A DNA stretch of 64,000 nucleotides from positions 7,052,354-7,116,353 of the forward strand of contig OX235272.1 of the NCBI GenBank assembly GCA_944472155.2, in the 5' to 3' direction. The stretch's first letter is position 1; every line of letters begins with the position of its first letter. Of this stretch, positions 45,142-56,730 are shown piece after piece. The position numbers and the translations under genes were made by a program. A model generated the notes under the pieces. That model saw only the letters and a program-made list of their open reading frames with translations. It searched no databases and was not told where the DNA came from. This DNA is from Trichobilharzia szidati. Its lineage: Eukaryota; Platyhelminthes; Trematoda; Strigeidida; Schistosomatidae.

Positions 45142-46539
45142 GTATGTGCTTGTTTTTCATTCATTCATGCATAATGCTATTTTAGTATGCTTTTTTTAAA
45201 AATTTTAGTATTACGACTACCTTTTAGTTGGTGATAGGTTGTACACCTTTGAAGTTGACTGGAAGTGGTTAGAATCTGTTAGCTGGTATGGGAGCTTTTT
45301 CTCTCCCTTGCTGATGATGAAGGTCAGCAAACATGAAATTGATTTTCTAGCAATTCTGCCGATGTCCCTATCTCCCTCTTTCTCAGGACGAACCACTGTA
45401 CACTGAATTACTATGTAATTTGGTGATTACATTTCATACTTGGACAAAAGATTCAGCTTACATGACGAAAATAGAAGTTGTAGGCGGACAATTGTTAGTT
45501 GTTTAGAGGCAGACGACGAAACATTCAGGCATAAGTTTCTTACTTATTTACACCAGTCAGTAAGCTACCTATGTAACTGTGGAGGGATTAATTCTACCTT
45601 ATGAATTGTGACACAAAATGGTCACTTTTTTAGTGTATCGAAAGGGAGTTTTCACCTAGTGTCTTAAACAAAATGCCAAAAGGTTAAGAAAAGGTATTTT
45701 ATAGGGTTTGTAGGTGTTAGTCAGTAAAGAGTTTCGAGAAAATTAGAAACCGTATTTGTTTTCTTAGCGATGCACTTACATCTTCCAGTAGATGATGGGT
45801 GTGTATACATTTGTTCCTGGAGTTGAGGTAATCTGATTGTAAGTGAATGGGTCGTTGACTGAGCACACACCGAAAGATGTGTACAACGCCAAAAATGAGG
45901 AATTTAAAGCATCCATAATGCTTCCATACGACGAAAGAACCGTAACGATTAAAATCTACTTGTTATGATTTTAATGGAAGAGACTGATCTTTGAGTTCTA
46001 CTGTAGAGCTCTCGTGAAGTTTCTGGAGACACTCACAGTCACAAAACACTCCAAAGACAGAAAAAAGACGATTTTTTGTGACTGGAATCTGTGGGTGGTT
46101 ACTTCCAGCAATAATAACAGCAAAAACTGAAAATTACCTCAACATTACCGTTAGCCAGCCACGCAGATCAGACAACTTTCTAGCACAAAAAAGGTAATGT
46201 AGAACAAAATTAGTCAGCTCAGCTCAATTTCAACCATGAGAAGTAAATAAGAATCAGGTCGAATATTCCTAACTAAGTGAGATCGAGACCTCCTTCCACA
46301 AAAATCACACACACTAACGTTTACGGCAAACAGTCCGAGGTTAGAATGACCTTTATTCACCCAAACGAAACAGTGTCGTAAGACGACATATTATCAATAT
46401 CACCACACATCCACGGAGAGAGGCATTGAAATTCGAGATTAAATTGGGAATGGACAAAGACAAACGCCGAAATAAGTACAAATATTTTGATTAGGTAGTT
46501 TAGATGGGATTTTCCAAACAGTCATTCCTTTTAACAGGA

Positions 46540-47215
46540 ATCTCTTAAACTTGGCATGGAATTCGTAGAAAAACATGGAGTAAAAGTGACATTCAATCAG
46601 TCATAAACTCGGCTAGAAACACATTATGTCTGATGAAACTTTTTCAACAAAATAATTTAATTTATTTAATATCCTCTCATTGGCTGTCAGTTCAAATACA
46701 CAGGTAAAAGTAGTAGAACGGAGTCAGTTAGACTAGCGGAGCACAAAAGCCTAGCACAATGTAGATTAGATGACCCTAATAATAAGATAAGAAATCTGGA
46801 GAATAGTTCAGTTATAGCGCCACATGCAATAGCACACAACCATACAATAGGCTGGATGGAATAAGATGACAGTTCTAAAGTCTGATATAACAGAGCGGAG
46901 GGAGAGATTGGTAACGGAAGCTCTATTTATCTAATCCAACTGGAAATACCTCTAATAGAAGTGATGCAATACCTGTCCAGTTGGACATTTGGAAAACTTC
47001 ACAACCACTGGGTCGAATCAGAAGAAATGATGAGAACTATAAAATTAGAGTTTTAAAAGTTGTGTATCATAACAGTTGTGATGGGATTATGGACAGTAAA
47101 TTATGCTTGAAATGTTATCCAGTAAATAACACTGTTTCCCTGCTTGTGATATATCTAATAATTAAATTCACATGAAACTGCACTCTACCACAGTGCCCAG
47201 ATTTTACGTAGATAT
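46540..47215 (+). pseudogene. PLE-A 3' fragment
   Basis: It has the linker, a decayed GIY-YIG region near 46690-46760 and a terminal repeat to 47200 with CTCTACCACAGTGCCCAG. No reverse transcriptase. It ends about 160 bases before exon B4. Confidence 0.7.
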
Positions 47216-47375
47216 TAAGGAAAGGATTGAGGTGTTAACTGAGAGTAAGACTGTCTGAGTGGGATGAACCTAGGTGATTATTGAAGGAATAACCTATCAA
47301 AAACACCTACATATATACAAATAAGAATATTATATCTCATCTTTCTAATCATTTTATACGTATATATATCTATAG

Positions 47376-47708
47376 ATACCACAACACGTCAGCCAGCTGA
47401 GAATGTCTTATACGTCTGGGAATTCCAAGCAGCTAATGGTCATCCACCGAAAGGTGATTTCCAATTCGCTGAAAATCAAGTTTCAATCGATAATTTGGAT
47501 ACAGCAAGTGGGACTATTAAAGGTCGATGTAAAGTCTCCCAAAAAGGATCAAATAAATGGGATAGTTCACCTGACTTCATAATCCACTTGGAAAGACATC
47601 CTGATGAAGCAGAAATTATTCCGCCGATAATCGATAAAGATGTTGATGACGAAAAGCGAAAAGAGTACGAAGAAGCTATTCGACAGAAAGGAGTTAAAGA
47701 AGCTGATG
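47376..47708 (+). CDS. Ig-array gene, exon B4 with acidic tail
   Basis: 333 bases, phase 1-1, AG acceptor after TATCTAT, donor GTTAGT. It encodes YVWEFQAANGHPP (tryptophan) and TIKGRCKVSQKG (second cysteine), then a strand DFIIHLERHPD. Unlike the other B exons it adds a charged, probably helical segment of about 30 residues (DKDVDDEKRKEYEEAI and onward) after the Ig fold, which may act as a spacer or stalk. Confidence 0.88.
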
Positions 47709-47744
47709 GTTAGTACTTATAAGGGAACTATTTTTTTCTCAGTC

Positions 47745-47940
47745 CTTGAATTCTATGTGGAACATACAGCTGTAGGTTTGAAGGCTTTAAGTTTCAGTTG
47801 CCATGGTATTTTTTTTTAAATGGTGGGGATTGCTAACCCCATGCAAAACCTTCCTTCTTTACCGGACTAACTACCGTTCAGTGAACTGGACGAGTTTAAG
47901 GAGAGTTTCTTCTGGGAGTCGAACCCTGGTCCACCAATTT
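47745..47940 (-). mobile_element. family A SINE, decayed
   Basis: The complement of the tail is at 47750-47790, of the body at 47825-47870 (GGGGATTGCTAACCCCATGC) and of a partial head near 47915-47935. Confidence 0.65.
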
Positions 47941-48309
47941 ATCTTGTACTATCACTTCTGTGATTTTTCAACCACATTCATCACTTGCAAAATTACACAG
48001 TTCGAGGTTAATCTCCACAACGGTTTCCTTTATAAGCTCAAAGTGTTCAGATCATTAATATGTGATCTATCTGATGTCTCAGGTTAGAGCCAACAACAAC
48101 AAAGCCAGTGAAATAACATAATGCTGCATGCTACTGATGGTTATGTATGCCTGAAAGTGACTCGTTTAAACTGAATTCCCCTGTCAGTGGTTTACCTGTT
48201 CGTGAGGCATACTCAACTGTCTACAGGTATATTTATAAATAGTTAGGGTTTTGAGAAATAACGACTGATATTTGTTGTACTGTCTAGTGACTCTCTCACC
48301 TTTGTTTTT

Positions 48310-48525
48310 TATTCCTTTACGTTCCCCCAGTGGAACATAGGGCGCCTTCAAGCTAGAGGCTTGAAGTTTCGGTAGCAGTGGTGGTGATTTTTATGGGATG
48401 GCGTTGCTAGCCTCATGCCCAGCCTTCCCATTTTACCAAGTATGTCGGTGGCCGGGGATCGAACCCTGGACCACATGAGGCGTGGCCGGCAAGAATTCTA
48501 ACACTGTGCCACTGTCGCAGACGAC
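48310..48525 (-). mobile_element. family A SINE
   Basis: The complement of the tail is TTCCCCCAGTGGAACATAGG (trimmed), the body is at 48390-48425, and the B-box complement GGGGATCGAACCC is at 48458. The head ends near GCCACTGTCGC at 48520. Confidence 0.78.
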
Positions 48526-48589
48526 TCACTCACCTAGTGGACAATAATCGGTGCTGGTTTCCATTCTCAATAGGAACCTCGACAGTCAC

Positions 48590-48690
48590 TTGGATACAGG
48601 TACACCTAGTTGATAAGTCTGGGGAAGGACTAGGAACACGCTTTCTAAATTCTGCTACAAGTCACCATTAACTAAATAACACCTAGATGA
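48590..48690 (+). mobile_element. Sm-alpha repeat, degenerate
   Basis: GGTACACCTAGTTGATAAGT, then GGACTAGGAACACG and AAGTCACCATTAACTAAATA parallel 36640-36720. The ribozyme is destroyed. Confidence 0.5.
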
Positions 48691-48845
48691 TAGGTAATCT
48701 ATGGAATGATCTCATAAGCTGTGTCTTTCAGGGTGTAATTTAAGCCTTTTTGTTTACTGTTCAAGAATTTCAAAATAGTTAAAAATGAACAAATATTAAT
48801 TATTTTAATGCTTACTTTATTTTCTGATACTTCTACGACGAAAAG

Positions 48846-48941
48846 ATGATCGCGTTGTCGTCACTGTGGACGGATTGAATGATGCGGGGCATCTGATTGA
48901 AGCTGGTGGTGCTGAAAAGACACTGGATTGTAATGCTGAAG
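48846..48941 (+). CDS. Ig-array gene, exon A4
   Basis: 96 bases, phase 1-1. The acceptor AG follows a weak tract (CTACGACGAAAAG); the donor is GTAAGA. It encodes VVVTVDGLNDAGHLIE and ends in EKTLDCNAE with the first cysteine. It pairs with exon B5. Confidence 0.85.
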
Positions 48942-48994
48942 GTAAGATTTGTTTTTCTTCTATGTCTTCTGTTTTTCCTATTCATACATTTGAT

Positions 48995-49285
48995 CAGTTA
49001 CAGGACTTCATCAAGAGCTTGGAGTTCTGGAAAGCTGTTTCGTCCTAGTTTGGGACTCTTCATAAGCACTCACTGACCACAGGGCTTCGAACTCAGGACC
49101 TTCAGGTTACGAAGCGAGCTCGTAGACCATTCAACCAGTGGGACCAGACCCGATGGTCTATGAATTCCAACTTCTGTTGATTCGATAGTGCTACCACCAG
49201 CCAGTGTCAGATGCAATTATCTATCCTGTCGCTTGACTTGGTAGACCCCTCTGGTTACAACCTCCCAATAGAAATGTAGCATCGT
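48995..49285 (-). mobile_element. family C hammerhead SINE
   Basis: The 3' part is missing before 48995. The hammerhead region on the minus strand keeps GGACGAAACAGCT, but the upstream core is changed (CTTATGAAGAG context). The head is at 49135-49075 and the leader runs to about 49285. Confidence 0.65.
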
Positions 49286-49724
49286 CACTAGATGAAGTTT
49301 ATTTGAATAAAACGTTACACATTTGCGCGATTCATTTTTGTTCTGGTCAAGTCTAGTCACATATCTAGTTCTTCATTCAACTTATACGGAAAATGGAAAA
49401 AAATAAATGGTCGGATGAAATGAAAGAAAAATAGTTTTAAGATTAAGGGGGACACTAGATTTGATAACTTCCTGTTACTTAGAGACGTATGTCTGGTTGA
49501 AATTGACTTTTTTCACTTATCCAAACGAATACCTACTGAGAGTGGTTATTGTTGTTATTGTTAATTTTGTGTTGCCATTATTTTCTTTTAGACATAGGTA
49601 TCCAGCAGCATATTGACGTTTCACTCTCTTTCCCGAAGTCTTTACTAACTTGCTCCACAATCGCCCAGAAGCTTGTAATTCCTGCATACACGATCTCTTT
49701 TTTAATCTTACCATCTAACGTTTA

Positions 49725-50720
49725 TTATTATTGTTTCCTTTATTTCCTAGAGGAACATAAGGCTTCAGCCATACGTCTCCATTGCATTCGGTTATCTGCC
49801 AACGTTTTCACCTGGCTCCACGTCTGCCCACATGCTTTCATCTGCTCTTCATATCACCTCATCCACGATCCCCTCACACTCACGACCAACTAACTCGATA
49901 CTTCTCATTCGGGTTCCACTCGAGCAATGGCCTGACGTGTGATGTCACTCACTTGATGGTTTGTTTTCGCAGAGTATGGCCTCCAACCCACCTCCACCTC
50001 TTCCTGCAAAATTGGTCCCTGCTGGGTTGGTTTGTTCATCGCCAGACATCCCTGTTGGTGATCTTTTATGGCCATCTGATCTTGAGCGAATTGTTGAGCG
50101 AAGACAGTTGTTGATGAAAGTCGGTAGTTTGTTTGAGGTTCTCTTCATGACGCGCCAAGTCTGTGATCCGTATGGTAAATAGCGCTGACTTCACATTGGA
50201 GTTGAAAATCCGGGTCTTGCTTTTCATGCTGAGTGCTGTTCATCTCCTCCACACAGCCTTGAGAGAAATGAAAGATTGCCTTGCTTTCCTGATCCTCGCT
50301 TTCATATCCTCATCAGTTCCGTCTGCCTGTAGTTGAAACGATGCTTCCCAGATAGGAAAGTAGGTAGAGGAGGTTGCTTTTTCCAGATTTCTCCCATTTA
50401 TGCTGGTTGTTGCTGTTGGCCAGGAATCTTCATCACCTCTGTTTTCTCTATGTTCACCTGAAGTCCTATCTTTGATGCTTCTTCTGCCAACTTGTTGCTT
50501 TTCACTTTCATATCTTCCAGTTTGTTGGAAATCAGACATATATCCGATCAGACCCTTCAGGTTTTTTGTATGGGTCTGTTTTACGCCTGTCTCCTCATTG
50601 GCCACCGTCTGTCGCATTATCCAATCTACCGCAGTCATCGGAAATAGTAGTCAGCCTTGTCTTACTTCACCATCGAACGTAGAACTTGTCACTTCCTATT
50701 CGGTTTCCACTCTTAGGTCT
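49725..50720 (-). pseudogene. RTE/SR2-like LINE, 3' half
   Basis: The longest minus copy. The frame at 50638-50240 gives VDWIMRQTVANEETGV (RT finger/palm region), then a decayed catalytic loop, then GDEDSWPTATTSINGRN and a C-terminal zinc-poor tail. The 3' end at 49740 has AGAGGAACATAAGGCTTC (complement of the shared tail), followed by ATTATT repeats. Frameshifted. Confidence 0.8.
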
Positions 50721-50934
50721 GGTGTGTGTGTATTTTTAATCTACATCCATTTCTTTACTGGATGAAAAACTATAGATTAGTTTGTTTCGAGAATTTCGTG
50801 TTGATTATCCTTTCTGGCCAATTGGTCATCTGATTTTTAATATAGAAGAAAGTCAGCTGTTTATAAAGGTCTGGAATCTGTTGGAAATGCTTGCGGTGAT
50901 ATACTCTTCATGTCTTTGAATCATATAGAATTAC

Positions 50935-51270
50935 TGACCAACGTGACATTAGTGTCGAAGATCCAGTTCTTTTTCCTCATCCTGTATGCAAAGGATTTCT
51001 ACACAGATATCAAATTAACAAACGCCTGTTTCATTTTTCCGACCCCATCTTTGACATCTTCATCACTTCCTTCTGTTGTCGGCGATGGGTGCTTTTGTTT
51101 GTTGTTGTTACTGTTGGTTAATTATCTCCTCCGATTGAAGTCTCGTCTTCGCTGTCTCCAGTGCTAACCCGTTGGTTTTCCCCTGCATATCTTCTAGTTT
51201 TACCTGTGAAGTGACTTTATTGACCCAACATTTACCCATCCCCTCTTTGCCCAAAGTCTCTAACGTGATC
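50935..51270 (-). mobile_element. RTE/SR2-like internal fragment
   Basis: The minus strand starts near GATGGATTGGATCACG (VDWIM region) at 51265 and carries the loop-to-C-terminal part with many stops. It is a second, older copy just before exon B5. Confidence 0.6.
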
Positions 51271-51373
51271 CAATCCATCCGTATTTGCTAAATAAATAAT
51301 GACTTCGTTTTGATAATCATTTCAATAAAGCATTTCATTTATTTCATTTTTTTATTTTCCTTTCTTTTTCTAG

Positions 51374-51700
51374 TTCAAGAAGGCGTAAATTCTGAAATAC
51401 TCGCTTATAGTTGGGAATTAATGGATGCCTATGGAAATCCTGTCTCTCTAAGTATTTTAGCCGATAATGTCGTGATAACAAGCAGCGATGGAGTATTAAA
51501 GCTAAACGGATTACGTGTTAGTGAGTTATCTCAACGGGGTGACTTGAAAGGACGATGTACTGTTAAAGTGAAGATAACAAAATCAATTGAAATGCCAGAT
51601 GGTACACAGAAAGAGAAAACTGAACAATTGATTTATAAGTCAAATATGTTTGGTGTAGCAATTACAGAAAGTGGTGATTATACTGGAACTATCGGTGGGC
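51374..51700 (+). CDS. Ig-array gene, exon B5 (cut by gap)
   Basis: Acceptor TTTCTTTTTCTAG; starts in phase 1. It encodes AYSWELMDAYGNPVS with the tryptophan and DLKGRCTVKVKI with the second cysteine. An inserted charged loop and YKSNMFGVAITESG follow. The last visible residues, TIGG, line up with IIGG seven codons before the end of exon B1, so the exon probably ends just inside the gap. B1 and B5 are the most alike of the B exons in length and ending. Confidence 0.88.
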
Positions 51701-52200
51701 NNNNNNNNNNNNNNNNNNNNNNNNNNNNNNNNNNNNNNNNNNNNNNNNNNNNNNNNNNNNNNNNNNNNNNNNNNNNNNNNNNNNNNNNNNNNNNNNNNNN
51801 NNNNNNNNNNNNNNNNNNNNNNNNNNNNNNNNNNNNNNNNNNNNNNNNNNNNNNNNNNNNNNNNNNNNNNNNNNNNNNNNNNNNNNNNNNNNNNNNNNNN
51901 NNNNNNNNNNNNNNNNNNNNNNNNNNNNNNNNNNNNNNNNNNNNNNNNNNNNNNNNNNNNNNNNNNNNNNNNNNNNNNNNNNNNNNNNNNNNNNNNNNNN
52001 NNNNNNNNNNNNNNNNNNNNNNNNNNNNNNNNNNNNNNNNNNNNNNNNNNNNNNNNNNNNNNNNNNNNNNNNNNNNNNNNNNNNNNNNNNNNNNNNNNNN
52101 NNNNNNNNNNNNNNNNNNNNNNNNNNNNNNNNNNNNNNNNNNNNNNNNNNNNNNNNNNNNNNNNNNNNNNNNNNNNNNNNNNNNNNNNNNNNNNNNNNNN
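51701..52200. other. assembly gap
   Basis: A run of 500 N, probably an arbitrary gap size. It truncates exon B5 and may hide the next A exon. Confidence 1.
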
Positions 52201-52400
52201 ACATTGGACATGAAGTGAAAAGTAGACATATGTTTAAAAAAAATAATTACATATGTACAAATCTAAGAGAAAACGAAAAAAAATCATTCCAATATTTATT
52301 CGTCTGGTAAAGTGGTCAGAACTTCCTCAGGGGAATAAGTGAAATTAAAATATCAGAGTTGTATAAGGGGAAGATATTTTGTCTTTAAAATGCTTTTCCA
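52201..52400 (+). repeat. element terminus, relative of 26256-26440
   Basis: AAGTAGACATATG, an A-rich tract, AAATCTAAGAGAAAACG and CAGAACTTCCTCAGGGGAAT parallel the sequence at 26290-26400. It is cut by the gap. Confidence 0.55.
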
Positions 52401-52559
52401 ATCACATCTGAGTCATGAATAGCTATCAAAACTAAAAGATAGTCTTAAGTTCGTAGAATTAGCCGGCCATGTCTTGCTTACAGCTCACATAGATGTGTTT
52501 ATTTTGTGTCCAGTAAGTAGACAGGCATTTTGAAGACAAGATTTGCCTCTTGACACATT

Positions 52560-52765
52560 TTTATTATTCCTTTAGGTTGTAAGTGGAAGATAGGGCTTCG
52601 AGCCCAAGGTTTGAAGCTTAGGTGCTACTGCTTTTATCTTCATGAGGTGGGATTGTCAGTCAAATACCCTACCTTCCCTATCTAACAGCCTTACTACCGG
52701 ACTGGCATGTTTTAGGAGTGCGTCGACCGGGGATCGAAATTTGCGTCACATGAATGGTTGCAGAG
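52560..52765 (-). mobile_element. family A SINE, diverged
   Basis: The complement of the tail is near 52580-52610, of the body near 52645-52700 and of a partial head near 52715-52760 (GGAGTGCGTCGACCGGGGAT). An (ATT)n run follows at 52792. Confidence 0.65.
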
Positions 52766-52869
52766 CATTGTATTTTTGGAATAAAGCAAATTATTATTAT
52801 TATTACTTCCGTGAAGAATTTTGAACAAGGTGGCCAAACAAAAAGTTGGAATTATTTTCTTCAGATTTG

Positions 52870-53840
52870 CTAAATTTATACTATCTGATTGCAGTAGATT
52901 GGATAATGCGACAAACAGCGGGCAATGAGGAAACAGGCATAAAATGGACTCACACAAAAAACTTAGAGGATCTGGACTTCGCCGATGATATATGCCTGAT
53001 TTCACACAAACTGGAAGGTATGCAGCTGAAAAGTAACAAGTTGGCAGAAGAGGCATCAAAGATAGGACACCACTTCAGGTGAACATAGAAAAAACAGAGG
53101 TGATGAGGATTCCTGGACAAGAACAACAACAACAGACAACGATCAGCATAAATGGAAGGAACCTGAAAGAAGCAACCTCCTTCATCAACCGACCTGGGAA
53201 GCATCATTTCAACTACAGGCGCACGGAACTGACGAGGATATCAAAGCAAGAGTCGGAAAAGCAAGACAAGCTTTCACTACTCTCAAGTCTGTGTGGAGGT
53301 CAACAGCACTCAGCATCAAAACGAAGATAAGATCCGGATTTTCAACTCCAATGTGAAGTCAGTGCTACTATACGGATCAGAGTCTTGCACTGCGCGTCAT
53401 AAAGAGCATCTGAAACAAACTACAGACCTTCATTATTAGTTGTCTTCGCTCAATACTCAAGATCAGATGGCCTGCCAGAAAAGATCAGCAATAGGGAACT
53501 CTGGGAGCGAACCAACACAGCAGGAACCGATTGTGAAACAAATAGGCAGAAGGAAATGGAGATGGATTGGCTGGCCATACTCTGAGGAAACAAACCATCA
53601 AGTGAGTGACATCACTAGACAAGCCATTGCTCGAGTGAAACCCGACTGAAAGGGAAGCGGCGAGTTGGTCGTCAGTGCGAGAGTGGGTAACTTGGAGGAG
53701 GTCATGTGAAGAGGAGATGAAAACGTGTGAGCAGACTTGGAACCAGATAAAGACTCTAGCAGCAAACCGAACGCAATGGAGACACACGACTGAAGCCCTA
53801 TGTTCCTCTAGGAATTAAAGGAAACAATAATTATAGTAAA
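52870..53840 (+). pseudogene. RTE/SR2-like LINE with FADD motif
   Basis: The best preserved RTE copy. VDWIMRQTAGNEETG is at about 52890, then LDFADDICLISHKLEGMQ, which keeps the catalytic FADD box, then VNIEKTEVMRI after a frameshift near 53075. The C-terminal region follows with further frameshifts and ends in CTGAAGCCCTATGTTCC at about 53790-53806. RTE elements copy their RNA into nicked target DNA; this copy lacks the endonuclease and 5' half. Confidence 0.85.
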
Positions 53841-53869
53841 TAATAACACTATCTGTGTAACGGCCACTC

Positions 53870-54190
53870 AGCTTGGAATTCAGCTCATTGATCATTTAAC
53901 CACTGGAACAGAATGCAATAACCCATCAATTCTAAATTCTCCGATTCATCAGTGTCAGCGAGTATTTGTCCTCACATATAGCTTCGTGGAACCCACTGAT
54001 GGGTGAATGGATTCCCTCCGAGTAACTGAATGATCAACGAACCCTTCTTTTAACCTGAAAGTCCCGGGTTCCATCCCTTGTGGGATCATGGGTGCGTACT
54101 TCTGAAGGGTCTAAAACAAGGATGGAAGACTGTTCTGTACTATCTGATTTTCAATGATTCTCTTATTGAAGTTCACTTGTTATCAAACTT
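53870..54190. mobile_element. family C fragments, inverted pair
   Basis: A minus-oriented leader/head fragment (about 53870-54000) is followed by a plus-oriented head and hammerhead remnant (54020-54185, GTACTTCTGAAGGGTC, then TTCTGTACT). Both are strongly diverged. Confidence 0.5.
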
Positions 54191-54649
54191 GAAGTCAAAC
54201 AAATTTCCGATAATCAAAAGTTAAAGATATTTAATGCCACTAAAACAAGATAGTGAAAAGGATATTCTTGTGCCCATGCTTTACTTTAATTCATGATATG
54301 GAATTATTTCCGACTCTGAAACCACAGCGTTAAAACCCACTCCTATTTTAATGGGCTAACTAATTCAGGATGCGTATCATTTTACATGAACCTGATGAAT
54401 CCCGAGTGTGTGCATTGTAGCTTCTTAGCTAGTGCATCGTTAATAATTAGGTGCTGTCTAAGCTTCAATGTCTGACAAAACTCTTACTATAACAGATAAA
54501 TCTGTCGTTAATAAAATAATATGAAATGTTCGTTGCAGAAAGACTCCAACCAACTCCAGTCACTAGCCAGAAGTTGTTTTCTGTTTGTGTAAAAGATAAT
54601 CAATAGTGTAGTTATGCATGTATCTCATAGTCACGTGCAAACTGTAGAG

Positions 54650-55196
54650 CTGCAACCACTAAGGGTTTTCGAATATTATGGGCCATACACAAGGCTTTTG
54701 CGAACTTTGACGCTGATATATTTCGTATATTATATCCGACTTATATCAGACCTCATTTGGAATATGGGATTCAGGCAGCGAGCTCGTGTTTCAAATACGA
54801 AATAGACTTATTAGAAAGGGTGCAAAGAGTAAGAACTAAGCTAATAAAGGGCTCCTCAACCCTCTTATATGAGGAGAGGTTAAGTCGACTGGGTTTATTT
54901 CCACTGTCATACAGACGACTTAGGGGTGACCTAATACTAGCATACCGTAACCTAAGAAATGATTTTGGAGCTAATTTATCTAATTTATTTCTTCCTTCTA
55001 GCACCAAACAATTGCGAGGACATCATCTCAAGGTTCAAAAATCACGGTCGAATCGTCTGCGTCTGGAGATCCGTTTTTCGCATCGAATTGTGAACCATTG
55101 GAACTCCTTACCGGAACACGTCGTATCAGCGCCATCCGTTGATTCATTCAAGGCGAGATTGGACCTCCTGTGTGTAACAAATCGAAAGGATTAACA
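54650..55196 (+). pseudogene. CR1/SR1-like LINE, C-terminal fragment
   Basis: A clean frame 54757-55194 (stop TAA) encodes the C-terminus of a CR1-clade reverse transcriptase: LERVQRVRTKLIKG, EERLSRLGLFPLSYRR, then RFSHRIVNHWNSLPEHVVSA and a SFKARLDLL end. These are the usual thumb and C-terminal motifs of CR1/SR1 elements. The upstream 54650-54760 is related but frameshifted (FRTL...YI.P-type segment). The catalytic core is absent. The open 145-codon frame suggests a fairly recent insertion, but it is not a host gene. Confidence 0.85.
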
Positions 55197-55239
55197 GAAG
55201 CATATAGCCTACTATCCTAAATAAATTGTAAACTGTAAA

Positions 55240-55440
55240 GTGTGAACTGTCTGGCCGTCTCCACGAGCGTCTATCAGTTCACCTGCTTTTGTGGAACTAG
55301 ACACATCAATCACAGCCACCTTGGTGATTTTTCTTCGTCCCCAAACTCTAAAGACAACAGAGGCCTAGGTCATTCATTGATTCACACCATATCTTTGTGT
55401 CCAGAAGAAGCACATAAAGTCCTTATATCTATCTTCTCTA
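55240..55440 (+). pseudogene. third GIY-YIG-like fragment
   Basis: It encodes TSVYQFTCFCGTRHI, parallel to CVYQFTCFCGAKYVGRT at 60516-60570. The cysteine pair before the Y-GRT box resembles the zinc-finger-plus-GIY-YIG arrangement of Penelope-like endonucleases. Here the catalytic motif is lost. Confidence 0.55.
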
Positions 55441-55489
55441 TGGAGTAGAAAAAAGGATAAATATTTATTGATTTAGTTTTCATTTTGTT

Positions 55490-55870
55490 TACCTTATCTA
55501 TGTACCTTTCTGTTTTCCAGCTAAACTTTTCCGGTATTATTTCACTTACCATCCTCGATTTATTATTTTTAATCAATACTATTTTTCTGCAATGTTAAAC
55601 TCTACCTTATCAAACTTCTCACCATGTTACATAATCTTGTTATTTTCATTCGAATCCTTTTTAATGTTACATCATTTATCAAGATCTACACTTTCTCTGC
55701 ATTATTTATTTTATCGTTTCATATTGAGTTGTAATCACAATTATAATCACAAACATTTTATTCGCACTTCATATTATTATTATTATTTTAAGTGTTTTTA
55801 ACGTTTATGATTTAAATTTTCACACGAGATATATTTCGTTAAAAGTTATATATACACATTGCTGCAATTG
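55490..55870. repeat. repeat related to 57420-57780
   Basis: The two segments share order and wording (TATTATTTCACTT, GCAATGTTAAACTCT against GCAACGTTAAATTCT, then TCACCATGTTACATA against TCACACAGTGTTACGTA, and a TTTCGT-AAAA-TATATAT end). Diverged direct copies. Confidence 0.6.
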
Positions 55871-55900
55871 GATTAGACACTAGTAACTAGTGTCTGAGCC

Positions 55901-56632
55901 ACGTAGGAAGGTGTAGACTTCCTGGTTGGGGTCCTCAGGACGGTAAAAAACCAATGGTTGGTAACAATTAGTGACATGGCTCAAAATCGTTCTCAGTGGC
56001 GCAGATGCACCCATTCCTTGTGACTTATGATTTCCAATGAAACTGTTTTGTTCTTCGTTATTACTATTCCTTTGTCACACACCTCTGTTTACTGTCTATA
56101 TTTTGTTTGTTCTTTTTTATTTGGTGTGTCTCAGTAGCGTATTTATCACTTCTGCCCTGTGACACGGCAGCAGAAAGCGCGGTCGTTGTTAATCTGGACC
56201 CCGACCGATCCGGCATGATATTTTGTGATTTGTTTGAAGTCATAGGATTGGATTGGGTAACTGCTTTTAGTCTAACCGCTATCCAAACAACCTTTCTGGC
56301 ATGGTAAGACCTGCAGGAACATAAGTTCCAGCCAGTATAGCTTGTTGGGTCATTGCGGTGTTCAAGCCCGACCACCACGTCAAGGTAGCAGCTTTCGGTC
56401 GGTCGTCTCCCCCGACGGGCATTACTAGCTGATATAGCTGCAGGTTGGTAAAGAGTAAGTGGCGGCCAAACAAAAACATGGCACCAGTCCATGAAATCCT
56501 TGACGGTCAAACTGAGTCAGGTAGGGAGATGCAGACTTCCGGGTTGGGGCCCTCGGGACTCTAAGAATCAATGGCTGGAGACAATAGGTGACATGGCTCA
56601 AAATCGTTGTCAATGGCGCAGATGTATTCAGT
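55901..56632. repeat. direct repeat pair flanking a 500-base unique segment
   Basis: 55901-56012 and 56517-56632 are direct copies by eye, about 80 percent alike: GACTTCC.GGTTGGGG, then GTGACATGGCTCAAAATCGT and TGGCGCAGATG in both. Between them lies sequence (56020-56515) that matches nothing else here and has open frames on both strands (for example 56107-56307 plus and 56064-56510 minus) without recognisable motifs. Confidence 0.65.
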
Positions 56633-56730
56633 CTCTGTAATCTTTCATACTCCTTTCTACCGTTACTCATTCTGTTTCACTGTTATACTTGTCAAAACTC
56701 TATTGATTCTCTTCACTCATCATCTTGTCT

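Noticed and set aside
54757..55194. A 145-codon host gene
   Set aside because: The translation is plainly the C-terminus of a CR1/SR1-type reverse transcriptase.
56107..56510. Protein-coding gene in the segment between direct repeats
   Set aside because: Open frames exist on both strands but neither shows a domain, signal or splice support.
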